DNA of 10,349 nucleotides from Coriobacteriales bacterium (lineage in GTDB: Bacteria; Actinomycetota; Coriobacteriia; Coriobacteriales; UBA8131). A program made the translations under genes and the position numbers. Location of the stretch: the NCBI GenBank assembly GCA_031256575.1, contig JAIRQI010000122.1, positions 1 through 10,349 of the forward strand. Reading direction: 5' to 3'. How positions within the stretch are numbered: position 1 is the first letter of the stretch; each line of letters begins with the position of its first letter. Below the pieces are notes generated by a model. That model saw only the letters and a list, made by a program, of their open reading frames with translations. It searched no databases and had not been told where the DNA came from. Of the stretch, positions 1 through 5,484 are shown in pieces.

Positions 1-440
1 AAGCCATGACTGCCTGCGAGATCACCCTGCGTACCAAAGGGCACATCATCCGCACCGAAGCTGAGGATGAGGACGTGCACACAGCAATCGACATTGCCAC
101 TACCAAACTAGAGCGCCAATTGCGTAAGTTCAAGACCAAGGTCATCGATCGGCGCCAGAATGCCATGAAGCTGGTCGATGTCTTGGATAACGAGCTACTG
201 GTTCCAGCCTCTAGCGATGATTCACAACCCGAGACCGAGCCAGACCAGCTGGTACGGGTCAAGGAGATTGATCTGGTTGTCTTGAACACCGAGGAAGCCT
301 TATTACAAATGGATTTGTTAGGGCACGATTTCTATGTCTACATAGCTGCAGAAGACGGCAGCACCTGTGTCTTATATCGACGCAAAGAGGGAGGCTACGG
401 CCAAATCAAACCCAACCTAGAACCCAGCTTGCCAAGTTGA
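1..440 (+). CDS. hpf: Ribosome hibernation promoting factor, long form (5'-truncated)
   Basis: This is the 3' part of the gene. The frame is open to the left edge, so the ATG at 6 is an internal methionine and not the start. Long HPF binds the 30S subunit and drives dimerisation of idle ribosomes into 100S particles in stationary phase. The visible N-terminal piece (about residues 1-50 counted from base 6, with EITLRTKGHIIR and a basic KLERQLRKFKTKV helix) matches the end of the beta-alpha ribosome-binding domain. An acidic, variable linker follows (about 55-80). The C-terminal dimerisation domain has the conserved signatures EEALLQMDLLGHDFYVY and YRRKEGGYGQIKPNL (about 94-139). It is followed by a 270-base gap with strong hairpins, so it probably ends its own transcription unit. 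The family call is secure; the true length and start are unknown. Confidence 0.9.
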   Translation, partial: AMTACEITLRTKGHIIRTEAEDEDVHTAIDIATTKLERQLRKFKTKVIDRRQNAMKLVDVLDNELLVPASSDDSQPETEPDQLVRVKEIDLVVLNTEEALLQMDLLGHDFYVYIAAEDGSTCVLYRRKEGGYGQIKPNLEPSLPS

Positions 441-710
441 GTGTCTAATTAAAGTCAGCTAAGGTTGCTTGGATAGGACCCCAAGCGAAGCGGTCTATTC
501 GGGAAGCTGATGAATACAAGGATGCATAAGTTTTTGCTCCAGCGTAGGCTGGCGAGCAAACGTCATAAAATGGCTCTAGACTAGCTCTGGTTTTGCTTGA
601 ATTCTACTCGTCGATGCTTATCCACCCTAAATTATCAAGTCATAAAGGATTATGGTATTATGAAATACAAGCAGTAAGCATTCGCGAGCAAAACGAAGTA
701 GAAACCGACT
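441..710. other. Non-coding gap between hpf and divIC with two strong hairpins
   Basis: I find no credible gene here. Two potential RNA hairpins stand out. The first pairs TTGCTTGG (465-472) with CCAAGCGA (481-488), eight pairs including one G-U, with an 8-base loop. The second pairs TTTGCT (533-538) with AGCAAA (555-560) and CCAGC (539-543) with GCTGG (548-552), with a GTAG loop and a 2-base CG bulge, eleven pairs in all. Neither is followed by a T-run, so neither is a classical intrinsic terminator on the plus strand. They could still end hpf transcription or protect its 3' end. A candidate promoter for the next operon lies at 632-661. Confidence 0.5.
632..661 (+). promoter_or_regulatory. 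Candidate promoter of divIC-ppx (extended -10)
   Basis: A -10 hexamer TATTAT at 656-661 (5 of 6 to TATAAT) is preceded by TGG at 653-655, fitting an extended -10 element. A weak -35, TTATCA, sits at 632-637 with an 18-base spacer. Transcription would start near 668, leaving about 43 bases of leader before the ATG at 711. The call is by eye from consensus only. Confidence 0.4.
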
Positions 711-1172
711 ATGGGCGCGCAGAAACCAGAGAATGAACCAAAGAGACGTTTGGCCTGGCCAATCAACCTGAGCATCGTCATCGTTGCTTTGGCTGTTGCT
801 TTGGTGCTGATTTATCCAGCACTGCAAAACTGGTGGCAGGTGCGGCGTGATATCCAATTGCTAGAAGCAGAGAGTACAGCCTTGGAGGCCCGCAACAGTC
901 AGATTCAAGGACAGATTGATGTCTTAGGTACCCCAGAGGGTATTGAGAGTCGAGCTCGTGAGCAATTTGGCTGGGTCATGCCAGATGAGCAGGCAGTCAA
1001 TATCACCGGTCTAAGCTCCCAAGACAGCACAACGGCCCTGCCCGAGAACGTCGAACCCGGCTCTATCAAACCAGAACTGGACTGGCTGACAGAGACCATT
1101 GATTTACTGCTGGGTTACGAATACCCCAGCCCACCACCAGCGGCACCGGATGATGTGATTATCGGTCTTTAG
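711..1172 (+). CDS. DivIC/FtsB-family septum formation initiator
   Basis: A 153-residue bitopic membrane protein of the FtsB/DivIC family, a divisome scaffold linking FtsL and FtsQ-type proteins at the septum. It has a short basic cytoplasmic N-terminus (about residues 1-16), one transmembrane helix (about 17-37, INLSIVIVALAVALVLI), then a coiled coil (about 42-75, QLLEAESTALEARNSQIQ). The family's conserved box follows (about 80-96, ESRAREQFGWVMPDE), then an acidic, proline-rich tail. The ATG at 711 is the only good start just before the transmembrane helix, although its Shine-Dalgarno is weak. The TAG stop abuts the ATG of the phosphatase gene with no gap, so the two are probably translationally coupled. 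In many actinobacteria a DUF501 gene lies between these two; here it is absent. The exact orthologue (DivIC or FtsB) cannot be fixed from sequence alone. Confidence 0.88.
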   Translation: MGAQKPENEPKRRLAWPINLSIVIVALAVALVLIYPALQNWWQVRRDIQLLEAESTALEARNSQIQGQIDVLGTPEGIESRAREQFGWVMPDEQAVNITGLSSQDSTTALPENVEPGSIKPELDWLTETIDLLLGYEYPSPPPAAPDDVIIGL

Positions 1173-2180
1173 ATGCGCCTGGCAGCCCTGGATTATGGCA
1201 CGGTCACTACGCGTCTGCTAGTCGCCGATGTAACCTCATCAAGAATTCACCAACTACTCAAGAAGACAGTTATCACCCACCTAGGTGAAGGCTTGGCTGA
1301 CAGCGGGTCAATATCAGCTGCTGCCATGCTGCGGGTAATTTCAGCCAGTCAGGAGTTTTTAAAAGATATCGAAAAGTTAGAACAGCAGTTCAAGGAAAAC
1401 GAGCAAGCAGTCGAAACAGCCCCATCAGAGGCCAGCGAAATACCCATTCAAGCAGTCGCAACCTCAGCGATGCGTGACGCTCTGAACAGCTCCATTCTGA
1501 TTGCAGCCTTAGCCGAGCTGGGCATTCCAGTGCAGGTGATAGCCGGAGAGCGGGAGGCCACACTGAGCTTCAGTGGCACCTTGAGCGGCTTTACTGCCCA
1601 GCATATACAGGGGCAGAGCATCCTGGTCCTCGATATCGGCGGCGGTTCAACCGAGCTAACTCTAGGATATGTGGATAAGACCTCAGATCGGGCTCAGATG
1701 CTCAAATCAGACTCCTTTGATATCGGTGCCCGCCGAGTCACTGACCGTTGGTTACGAAGCGACCCACCTACAAACGAGGAGCTATTATCAGCCCGGCAAT
1801 GGATTGCTACCGAACTCGCCACCTGGTTCTCAGAACTCAATGCTAGAGGCGAGAAAATCAATCAGATAATCGCTGTCGCTGGCACCGCAACCACTCTGGT
1901 CTCGATCAGAGAGCAGATGACGGTCTACGACCCAGCTGCCGTGCACGGTCAGCAGGTCAGCCAAAGCCAACTGGCACAAATAATACTTAAGCTATCTTTG
2001 TTGAACAATACTGAGCGTTGCCAGGTGGCTGGTTTAGAAGCTGGACGAGCGCCAGTGGTAGTAGGGGGTATGCTGATTTTGGATGAGGTCTTAAGGCTTG
2101 CCAACTTGAATGCGATAACAGTCAGTGAGACCGATATCCTACACGGCATCATCCTAGATGCCTGGCAACAGCTTGCTTGA
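1173..2180 (+). CDS. ppx: Ppx/GppA-family exopolyphosphatase / pppGpp phosphatase
   Basis: A 335-residue member of the ASKHA-fold Ppx/GppA family, which removes terminal phosphate from polyphosphate and/or converts pppGpp to ppGpp. Visible motifs, in order: phosphate-1 loop LAALDYGTVTTRLLVAD (about 3-19); ATSAMRDA (about 95-102); GEREA (about 125-129) with the family's catalytic-type glutamate; phosphate-2 loop LVLDIGGGSTEL (about 151-162); DIGARRVTDR (about 184-193); adenosine-motif-like AVAGTATTLVS (about 235-245); GLEAGRAPVVVGGMLIL (about 287-303); and SETDILHGIIL (about 319-329). The length fits the short two-domain Ppx form without the HD-like C-terminal domain. One oddity is the first motif, where the usual GTNS reads GTVT, so the normal Asn is Val. 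It abuts the upstream septum gene, and the only gene after it is the opposing tRNA-Leu. The substrate (polyP or pppGpp) cannot be decided. Confidence 0.9.
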   Translation: MRLAALDYGTVTTRLLVADVTSSRIHQLLKKTVITHLGEGLADSGSISAAAMLRVISASQEFLKDIEKLEQQFKENEQAVETAPSEASEIPIQAVATSAMRDALNSSILIAALAELGIPVQVIAGEREATLSFSGTLSGFTAQHIQGQSILVLDIGGGSTELTLGYVDKTSDRAQMLKSDSFDIGARRVTDRWLRSDPPTNEELLSARQWIATELATWFSELNARGEKINQIIAVAGTATTLVSIREQMTVYDPAAVHGQQVSQSQLAQIILKLSLLNNTERCQVAGLEAGRAPVVVGGMLILDEVLRLANLNAITVSETDILHGIILDAWQQLA

Positions 2181-2250
2181 TTAATCTATGTATAGGCACA
2201 TTTTGGCACACATCTGTACGTGAGTAGCTACTGTGCTTCTTTGTTTCTAC

Positions 2251-2335
2251 TGGTAGGGGCGGTGAGACTCGAACTCACAAGCCTTGCGGCGGCAGATTTT
2301 AAGTCTGCTGCGTATGCCAATTCCGCCACGCCCCC
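2251..2335 (-). tRNA. tRNA-Leu (anticodon UAA)
   Basis: Read on the minus strand, the gene starts with acceptor GGGGGCG (2335-2329) paired to CGCCCCT (2261-2255), with one terminal G-U. The discriminator is A (2254) and an encoded CCA occupies 2253-2251. The anticodon stem GCAGA/TCTGC closes the loop CTTAAAA (2303-2297), placing anticodon TAA at 2301-2299. A long class II variable arm with a GCC/GGC stem and GCAA loop is present, as expected for leucine. The T arm is a perfect GTGAG/CTCAC around TTCGAGT. It decodes UUA and wobble UUG. It lies opposed to ppx and divergent from the atp operon. No clear promoter or terminator was found for it. Confidence 0.97.
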
Positions 2336-2719
2336 TTACCCGGGATGCCTAACTAAACACATACGATAACGGCAATGATAACAGACTGCTTGCTTCAAGC
2401 TGTGCCATTTGCCCAAGAATTTCACTAACGCCAACCAATCCAGTCTGCTCTAATGCAAGCTTTACCTGCCTAAGCTATCATATGGCAACCAGCATTTAGG
2501 TACATTCTACTAACGTTTAAGGCTGACATAACTACTGGGCATTGCCTGGCAAGATAGATAATTGGTTTGTGCAACCGTCATCTGTTTTCTCCCATGTGCG
2601 ATGAAGTTGATGTTTTGCTAATATTGGTGGGTTGTCTAATGGGGTCAGACTAGTGAGCTCAGTGATGTCACCGTTTGCTGAGTTTTTATGCTTTGAGGTT
2701 TTTGGTAGAGAGGTTTGGC
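2336..2719. other. Gene-free leader region upstream of the atp operon
   Basis: No credible gene on either strand. This AT-richer stretch should hold the divergent promoters of tRNA-Leu (minus) and the atp operon (plus), but none is convincing. The best plus-strand candidate is an extended -10, TGC then TAATAT (2619-2624, 4 of 6), with no good -35. Another is GATAAT at 2557-2562, also without a -35. A small dyad, TTGCC-T-GGCAA, lies at 2542-2552. CAGACTG (2382-2388) and CAGTCTG (2441-2447) form a distant 7-base inverted repeat of unknown meaning. The rightmost 45 bases are in frame with the next gene and could be coding if it starts at 2675. Confidence 0.4.
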
Positions 2720-3031
2720 TTGACTGAAGAGAGCTTAATCATGGTTTTAGGAGTGCTGTCTGGCGCAATTGCTGCAGCACCCTTTTGGATTACTGTGATC
2801 CGCAGCCAAAAAGTCGGCTCCTGGTTCAGGGCCAACACGATGGCAGCAGGTTTGCTTTCTCAAGGCATTAACGTAGCTGTCATGATCTCGGTAATCATTG
2901 CTTGTTTCATTATTGCCCGGCCATCATTGTTGAGATTCACAGTAGCCGCCAATGTCAGTATGATTAGCCTGGTTTTATCCGGAGCGCTGTTCTTTATTCT
3001 AAACAAGCGCAGAACTACAGAAGACTGGTAA
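2720..3031 (+). CDS. Small membrane protein in the atpI position
   Basis: A hydrophobic protein of about 103 residues with three likely membrane segments. Counted from the TTG at 2720, these lie at about 6-28 (MVLGVLSGAIAAAPFWITVI), 42-66 (GINVAVMISVIIACFIIA) and 72-95 (VAANVSMISLVLSGALFFIL). It ends in a basic KRRTTEDW tail. Its place directly before atpB matches AtpI, the non-essential ATP synthase protein 1 linked to c-ring assembly and Mg2+/Ca2+ handling, but I see no diagnostic AtpI motif, so the call rests on position and topology. The frame is open from 2666. The TTG at 2675 gives 118 residues but has no Shine-Dalgarno. The TTG at 2720 has AGAGAGG six bases upstream and was preferred. 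The ATG at 2741 is a third option. Confidence 0.65.
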   Translation: MTEESLIMVLGVLSGAIAAAPFWITVIRSQKVGSWFRANTMAAGLLSQGINVAVMISVIIACFIIARPSLLRFTVAANVSMISLVLSGALFFILNKRRTTEDW

Positions 3032-3053
3032 TGAGAGAGGTTATGGGCAACTG

Positions 3054-3839
3054 ATGGAAGACTTCCAGAGCCATCTTGACCATTTGATGGAAGACCTTAA
3101 GGGTATGGATATGTACTCCTTTAGCTGGGGCTCCATCACTCCCTTTACCATCTGGACATTCATCACCTTGATAGTGGTCTTCGTCGTAGTCTGGGTCTTG
3201 CGCTCACGGATTTCGATGGTTCCCCGTGTCGGCCCGGTTGCTGCAGTTGAGGCAGCTGTTGACTATATCAAACGTGAGATAGGCGAGAGTCTGTTAGGGG
3301 CACATGCTCGTCAGCATATGCCTTTTCTGTTAACGATTTTCTTCTTCATCTTGGCCGGCAACTTGATTGGCTTGATACCGGGTGCTAAATCGGCTACCGG
3401 CACCATGTCGATCACAGTGGTTTTAGCCATCTGCAGTTTCGTCTATTTCAACTATAGCGGTATCAAGGCTTCCGGTTTTATACACTATGTTGCCTCGATT
3501 GCTCCTGCTGGCATCCCACCGGGGCTAAACCTGGTAGTCTGGGCGATTGAGGCTTTCTCGATGACTTTGCGGATGTTCTCGCTCTCTATCCGGCTTTTTG
3601 CGAACATGTTCGCTGGGCATCTGGCACTGGGCTTGTTCGCCATGATGACCAGTCTCTATTTCCTTCCTCTGGTACATGAATTGTCCGTCACTAACATTGC
3701 CAATGGTGCTTTGGCAGGGCTTTGGTTATTGATTCTTCTTGTAGTTTATGCGATGGAGTTGATGGTGGCTTTTATCCAGGCCTACGTCTTCACCTTGCTA
3801 AACGGGGTCTACATCCAACTCGCCACCAGCGAGCATTGA
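3054..3839 (+). CDS. atpB: F1Fo ATP synthase subunit a
   Basis: Fo subunit a, the membrane stator that carries the two proton half-channels beside the c-ring. The 261-residue product has multiple transmembrane helices: about 30-50, 88-110, 117-134, 153-176 and two more near the C-terminus (about 190-215 and 220-250). The essential arginine of the family (E. coli Arg210) is Arg180, in FSLSIRLFANMFAGH. The C-terminal MELMVAFIQAYVFTLLNGVYI segment is typical of the last helices, and its Gln lies where the family has its conserved Gln252. The ATG at 3054 follows GAGAGG at 3035-3040 by 13 bases, which is long. A 7-codon frame from 3031 bridges the upstream stop and this start, so coupling may help. 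Topology and motifs make the assignment secure. Confidence 0.97.
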   Translation: MEDFQSHLDHLMEDLKGMDMYSFSWGSITPFTIWTFITLIVVFVVVWVLRSRISMVPRVGPVAAVEAAVDYIKREIGESLLGAHARQHMPFLLTIFFFILAGNLIGLIPGAKSATGTMSITVVLAICSFVYFNYSGIKASGFIHYVASIAPAGIPPGLNLVVWAIEAFSMTLRMFSLSIRLFANMFAGHLALGLFAMMTSLYFLPLVHELSVTNIANGALAGLWLLILLVVYAMELMVAFIQAYVFTLLNGVYIQLATSEH

Positions 3840-3847
3840 TGTGTTGC

Positions 3848-3891
3848 TCGGGCACGTAGCCCGATACACATAATCGTGGCCAATAGGCCAC
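3848..3891 (+). promoter_or_regulatory. Two perfect hairpins after atpB
   Basis: TCGGGC (3848-3853) pairs with GCCCGA (3859-3864) around loop ACGTA. GTGGCC (3876-3881) pairs with GGCCAC (3886-3891) around loop AATA. Both stems are perfect six-base stems, nine or more bases after the atpB stop, with no T-run after either. They therefore look like mRNA processing or stability structures rather than terminators. Function is inferred. Confidence 0.55.
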
Positions 3892-3902
3892 AGTTACTTG
3901 AA

Positions 3903-3956
3903 GGCTGGACCGATGGAACAGCCAACGTGATGGCTGGACCGCTGGAACAGCCAACG
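3903..3956 (+). repeat. Two tandem 25-base repeats, each able to fold as a hairpin
   Basis: Copies lie at 3903-3927 and 3932-3956 with a 4-base spacer, so the period is 29. They differ at one base (A3913, C3942). Each begins GGCTGGACCG and ends GAACAGCCAACG. Within each, GGCTG pairs with CAGCC (3903-3907 with 3919-3923; 3932-3936 with 3948-3952) around an 11-base loop. In the second copy the stem extends by a T-A pair. They lie just upstream of the perfect Shine-Dalgarno of atpE. Confidence 0.8.
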
Positions 3957-3958
3957 AC

Positions 3959-3966
3959 AAAGGAGG
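3959..3966 (+). promoter_or_regulatory. Perfect Shine-Dalgarno of atpE
   Basis: AAAGGAGG is the strongest ribosome binding site in the window and sits four bases before the GTG at 3971. It decides the GTG start over the ATG at 3983. A strong site suits the c subunit, needed in about 8-17 copies per enzyme. Confidence 0.8.
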
Positions 3967-3970
3967 CATT

Positions 3971-4174
3971 GTGATTGTTTTAATGTACGCAGCAGTAGTT
4001 GTCGCCGCTGCTGGTAGCATTGCCCTGATTGCTGTGACAGCTAATCAGGCTATGGCTCGTCAGCCTGAGATTCAAGGCAGGGCATTCATCGTCTTCGTCT
4101 TAGGCGCAGCTTTCTGCGAGATGCTGGGGCTGCTAGGCTTCGTCTTAGGGCTGCTCTTCGGTGGGCAGGCATAA
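3971..4174 (+). CDS. atpE: F1Fo ATP synthase subunit c
   Basis: Fo subunit c forms the proton-driven rotor ring. The product is a 67-residue hairpin of two transmembrane helices (about 3-27 and 38-63) joined by the polar loop with the invariant ArgGlnPro (30-32). The ion-binding carboxylate is Glu50, 20 residues after Arg30, exactly the spacing in E. coli and Bacillus PS3. No Ser/Thr follows Glu50 (EMLG) and Ile17 sits where Na+-type subunits have Gln, so proton coupling is expected. Two oddities are seen. The protein is short for the family (usually 70-85). The helix-1 GxGxGxG motif is replaced by Ala12, Ala14, Ser16, Ala18. The GTG start is set by a perfect Shine-Dalgarno; the only alternative is the ATG at 3983. 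It is preceded by a 131-base hairpin-rich gap. Confidence 0.95.
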   Translation: MIVLMYAAVVVAAAGSIALIAVTANQAMARQPEIQGRAFIVFVLGAAFCEMLGLLGFVLGLLFGGQA

Positions 4175-4215
4175 TCAGCTTAACCAGTCTTCTAAGCATA
4201 GTCTTTCTTCTTTCG

Positions 4216-4239
4216 TCAGCCGGCAAGGCTGATAGGAGG
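4216..4239 (+). promoter_or_regulatory. Hairpin abutting the atpF Shine-Dalgarno
   Basis: TCAGCC (4216-4221) pairs perfectly with GGCTGA (4227-4232) around a GGCAA loop, one base before AGGAGG (4234-4239). The spacing from AGGAGG to the ATG at 4242 is only two bases, while the in-frame GTG at 4245 is five bases away. The GTG may therefore be the real atpF start. The hairpin could present or restrict the ribosome site. Confidence 0.55.
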
Positions 4240-4241
4240 TT

Positions 4242-4922
4242 ATGGTGAAGCATTACCTGAAATTGAATGCCCGCCGCATGAAACAGCTTGATTGGCTGGC
4301 TTTAGCCCAGCTGAAAACAGTTCGCTTTTCTTTGCTTGCAGTTCTTACAGCAGCCCTTTGGGCTACTCCTGCTGCGGCTTGGGCCGAAGAGGCTGAGCCT
4401 GCTCATGAGGCGAGCAGTGGCTTAGATTTACTACTGCCTAATCTCGGTGAGTTTGTCCCGATGTTGATCGGTTTCATCATCCTCTGGGCGATTTTAGCTA
4501 AGTTCGCCTGGCCGATGATCCTGGACATGTTAGAGACACGGGTCAACACCATCCGCACTAACTTAGAACAGGCTGAGGCGGCTCGGGTCGAGACTGCACA
4601 ACTCCTAGATGAGCAGAAAGCCCTGTTGAGCGAAGCTCGCGAGGATGCTGCCCGAATCATAGCCGAGGCTAAAACCGCCGGTGAGCTGGCTCGGGCGGAT
4701 ATCGAGGCCCAGGCGGCTGAGACTGCTGAGAACATGCTGGAGCGGGCTCGCCTGCTGATCGAGCACGAGAAGGATGTGGCCATGCTGGAGCTACGCAGCT
4801 CGGTAGCAGACATCTCAGTCGCTTTAGCAGGCCGCTTGATTGGCACCGAGCTGGATATCGACCAGCATCGTCAGATAATCGAGCATTATGTAGCCCAAGC
4901 AGGAAGCTTCGATGACAACTAG
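4242..4922 (+). CDS. atpF: F1Fo ATP synthase subunit b
   Basis: Subunit b dimerises as the peripheral stalk tying subunit a to F1 through delta. The 226-residue product is long for the family (about 156-175). The extra length is an N-terminal, signal-peptide-like stretch: a basic region (about 1-28), hydrophobic core (29-42), then ATPAAAWAEE, with a plausible signal peptidase site after Ala48. The genuine membrane anchor follows (about 70-93, FVPMLIGFIILWAILAKFAWP). Then comes a long Ala/Glu-rich coiled coil (about 95-185) and the delta-binding C-terminus with SVADISVALAGRLIG. The last 11 bases overlap atpH, implying coupled translation. ATG 4242 is reported, but GTG 4245 is better spaced from AGGAGG. 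The family is certain; cleavage of the leader is inference. Confidence 0.95.
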   Translation: MVKHYLKLNARRMKQLDWLALAQLKTVRFSLLAVLTAALWATPAAAWAEEAEPAHEASSGLDLLLPNLGEFVPMLIGFIILWAILAKFAWPMILDMLETRVNTIRTNLEQAEAARVETAQLLDEQKALLSEAREDAARIIAEAKTAGELARADIEAQAAETAENMLERARLLIEHEKDVAMLELRSSVADISVALAGRLIGTELDIDQHRQIIEHYVAQAGSFDDN

Positions 4923-5484
4923 TACACATAATGCGGTTGTCGATATTTATGCTCAGGCTATCCTGGCTGAAGCCATGCAGGCCGAGGATGTACAGGCGGC
5001 AATTGCTGAGTCATTACGCTTTACCGAGCTGAGCACAGCAATCATCGCTTCGCACGAGCTGCGCATTCATCTAAACGACAAGAGCACGAGCCTGGCATCC
5101 CGTTTAAGTCTCATCGACCGCTTGTTCAAAGACCTGCCAGATGCTTATCTGGCAGTGCTGCGCCTGTTGGTCGAACGACATGAACTGAAGCTCCTACAAA
5201 CCATCAACGAACGTTTCACCAGTCTCATTGAAGAGCACTTCGGCTTGGTCATCATTGATGTCACCACCGTGGTTGCTCTAGACGATGAGCTGCGTGAATC
5301 CATCAAAGAGAAATATTCCACCCAGTTGGCTAGCCCAGTCGCCCTGCGCGAGCATGTTGACCAGAGCATCATGGGTGGGATTGTTTTGCAGATGCGGGAT
5401 CGACGCATCGATGCGAGCCTGAACGCTCAGCTCGAACGCGCCCGGGCCGTACTTGCCAGTGACACCATCGGAGGTGTGAGTTAA
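4912..5484 (+). CDS. atpH: F1Fo ATP synthase subunit delta
   Basis: The delta subunit (OSCP) sits on top of F1 and joins the alpha-subunit N-termini to the b stalk. The 190-residue product is of normal length. It has an all-helical N-terminal domain (about 5-105, starting AVVDIYAQAILAEAM) and the typical C-terminal part (about 112-185) with the family signature HVDQSIMGGIVLQMRDRRID (148-167) and LERARAVL. The ATG at 4912 lies inside the end of atpF, 11 bases of overlap, with AGGAAG five bases upstream. The stop TAA is directly followed by the atpA ATG, and the atpA Shine-Dalgarno lies inside this gene. Nothing unusual is seen. Confidence 0.96.
   Translation: MTTSTHNAVVDIYAQAILAEAMQAEDVQAAIAESLRFTELSTAIIASHELRIHLNDKSTSLASRLSLIDRLFKDLPDAYLAVLRLLVERHELKLLQTINERFTSLIEEHFGLVIIDVTTVVALDDELRESIKEKYSTQLASPVALREHVDQSIMGGIVLQMRDRRIDASLNAQLERARAVLASDTIGGVS

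Noticed and set aside
2223-2232. Perfect palindrome AGTAGCTACT between ppx and tRNA-Leu
   Set aside because: Too short and isolated; no T-run or regulator context.
2336-2400. Promoter for tRNA-Leu on the minus strand
   Set aside because: TATCGT and TTGAAG-like boxes exist but at wrong spacing, so none is supportable.
3903-3956. CRISPR array or mobile-element repeats
   Set aside because: Only two copies with a 4-base spacer inside a housekeeping operon, and no cas gene. They are better read as tandem hairpins.
4403-4846. Minus-strand open frame of 147 codons opposite atpF
   Set aside because: Ser/Ala/Arg-rich shadow of the Ala/Glu-rich coiled coil of subunit b, with no family features and no promoter.
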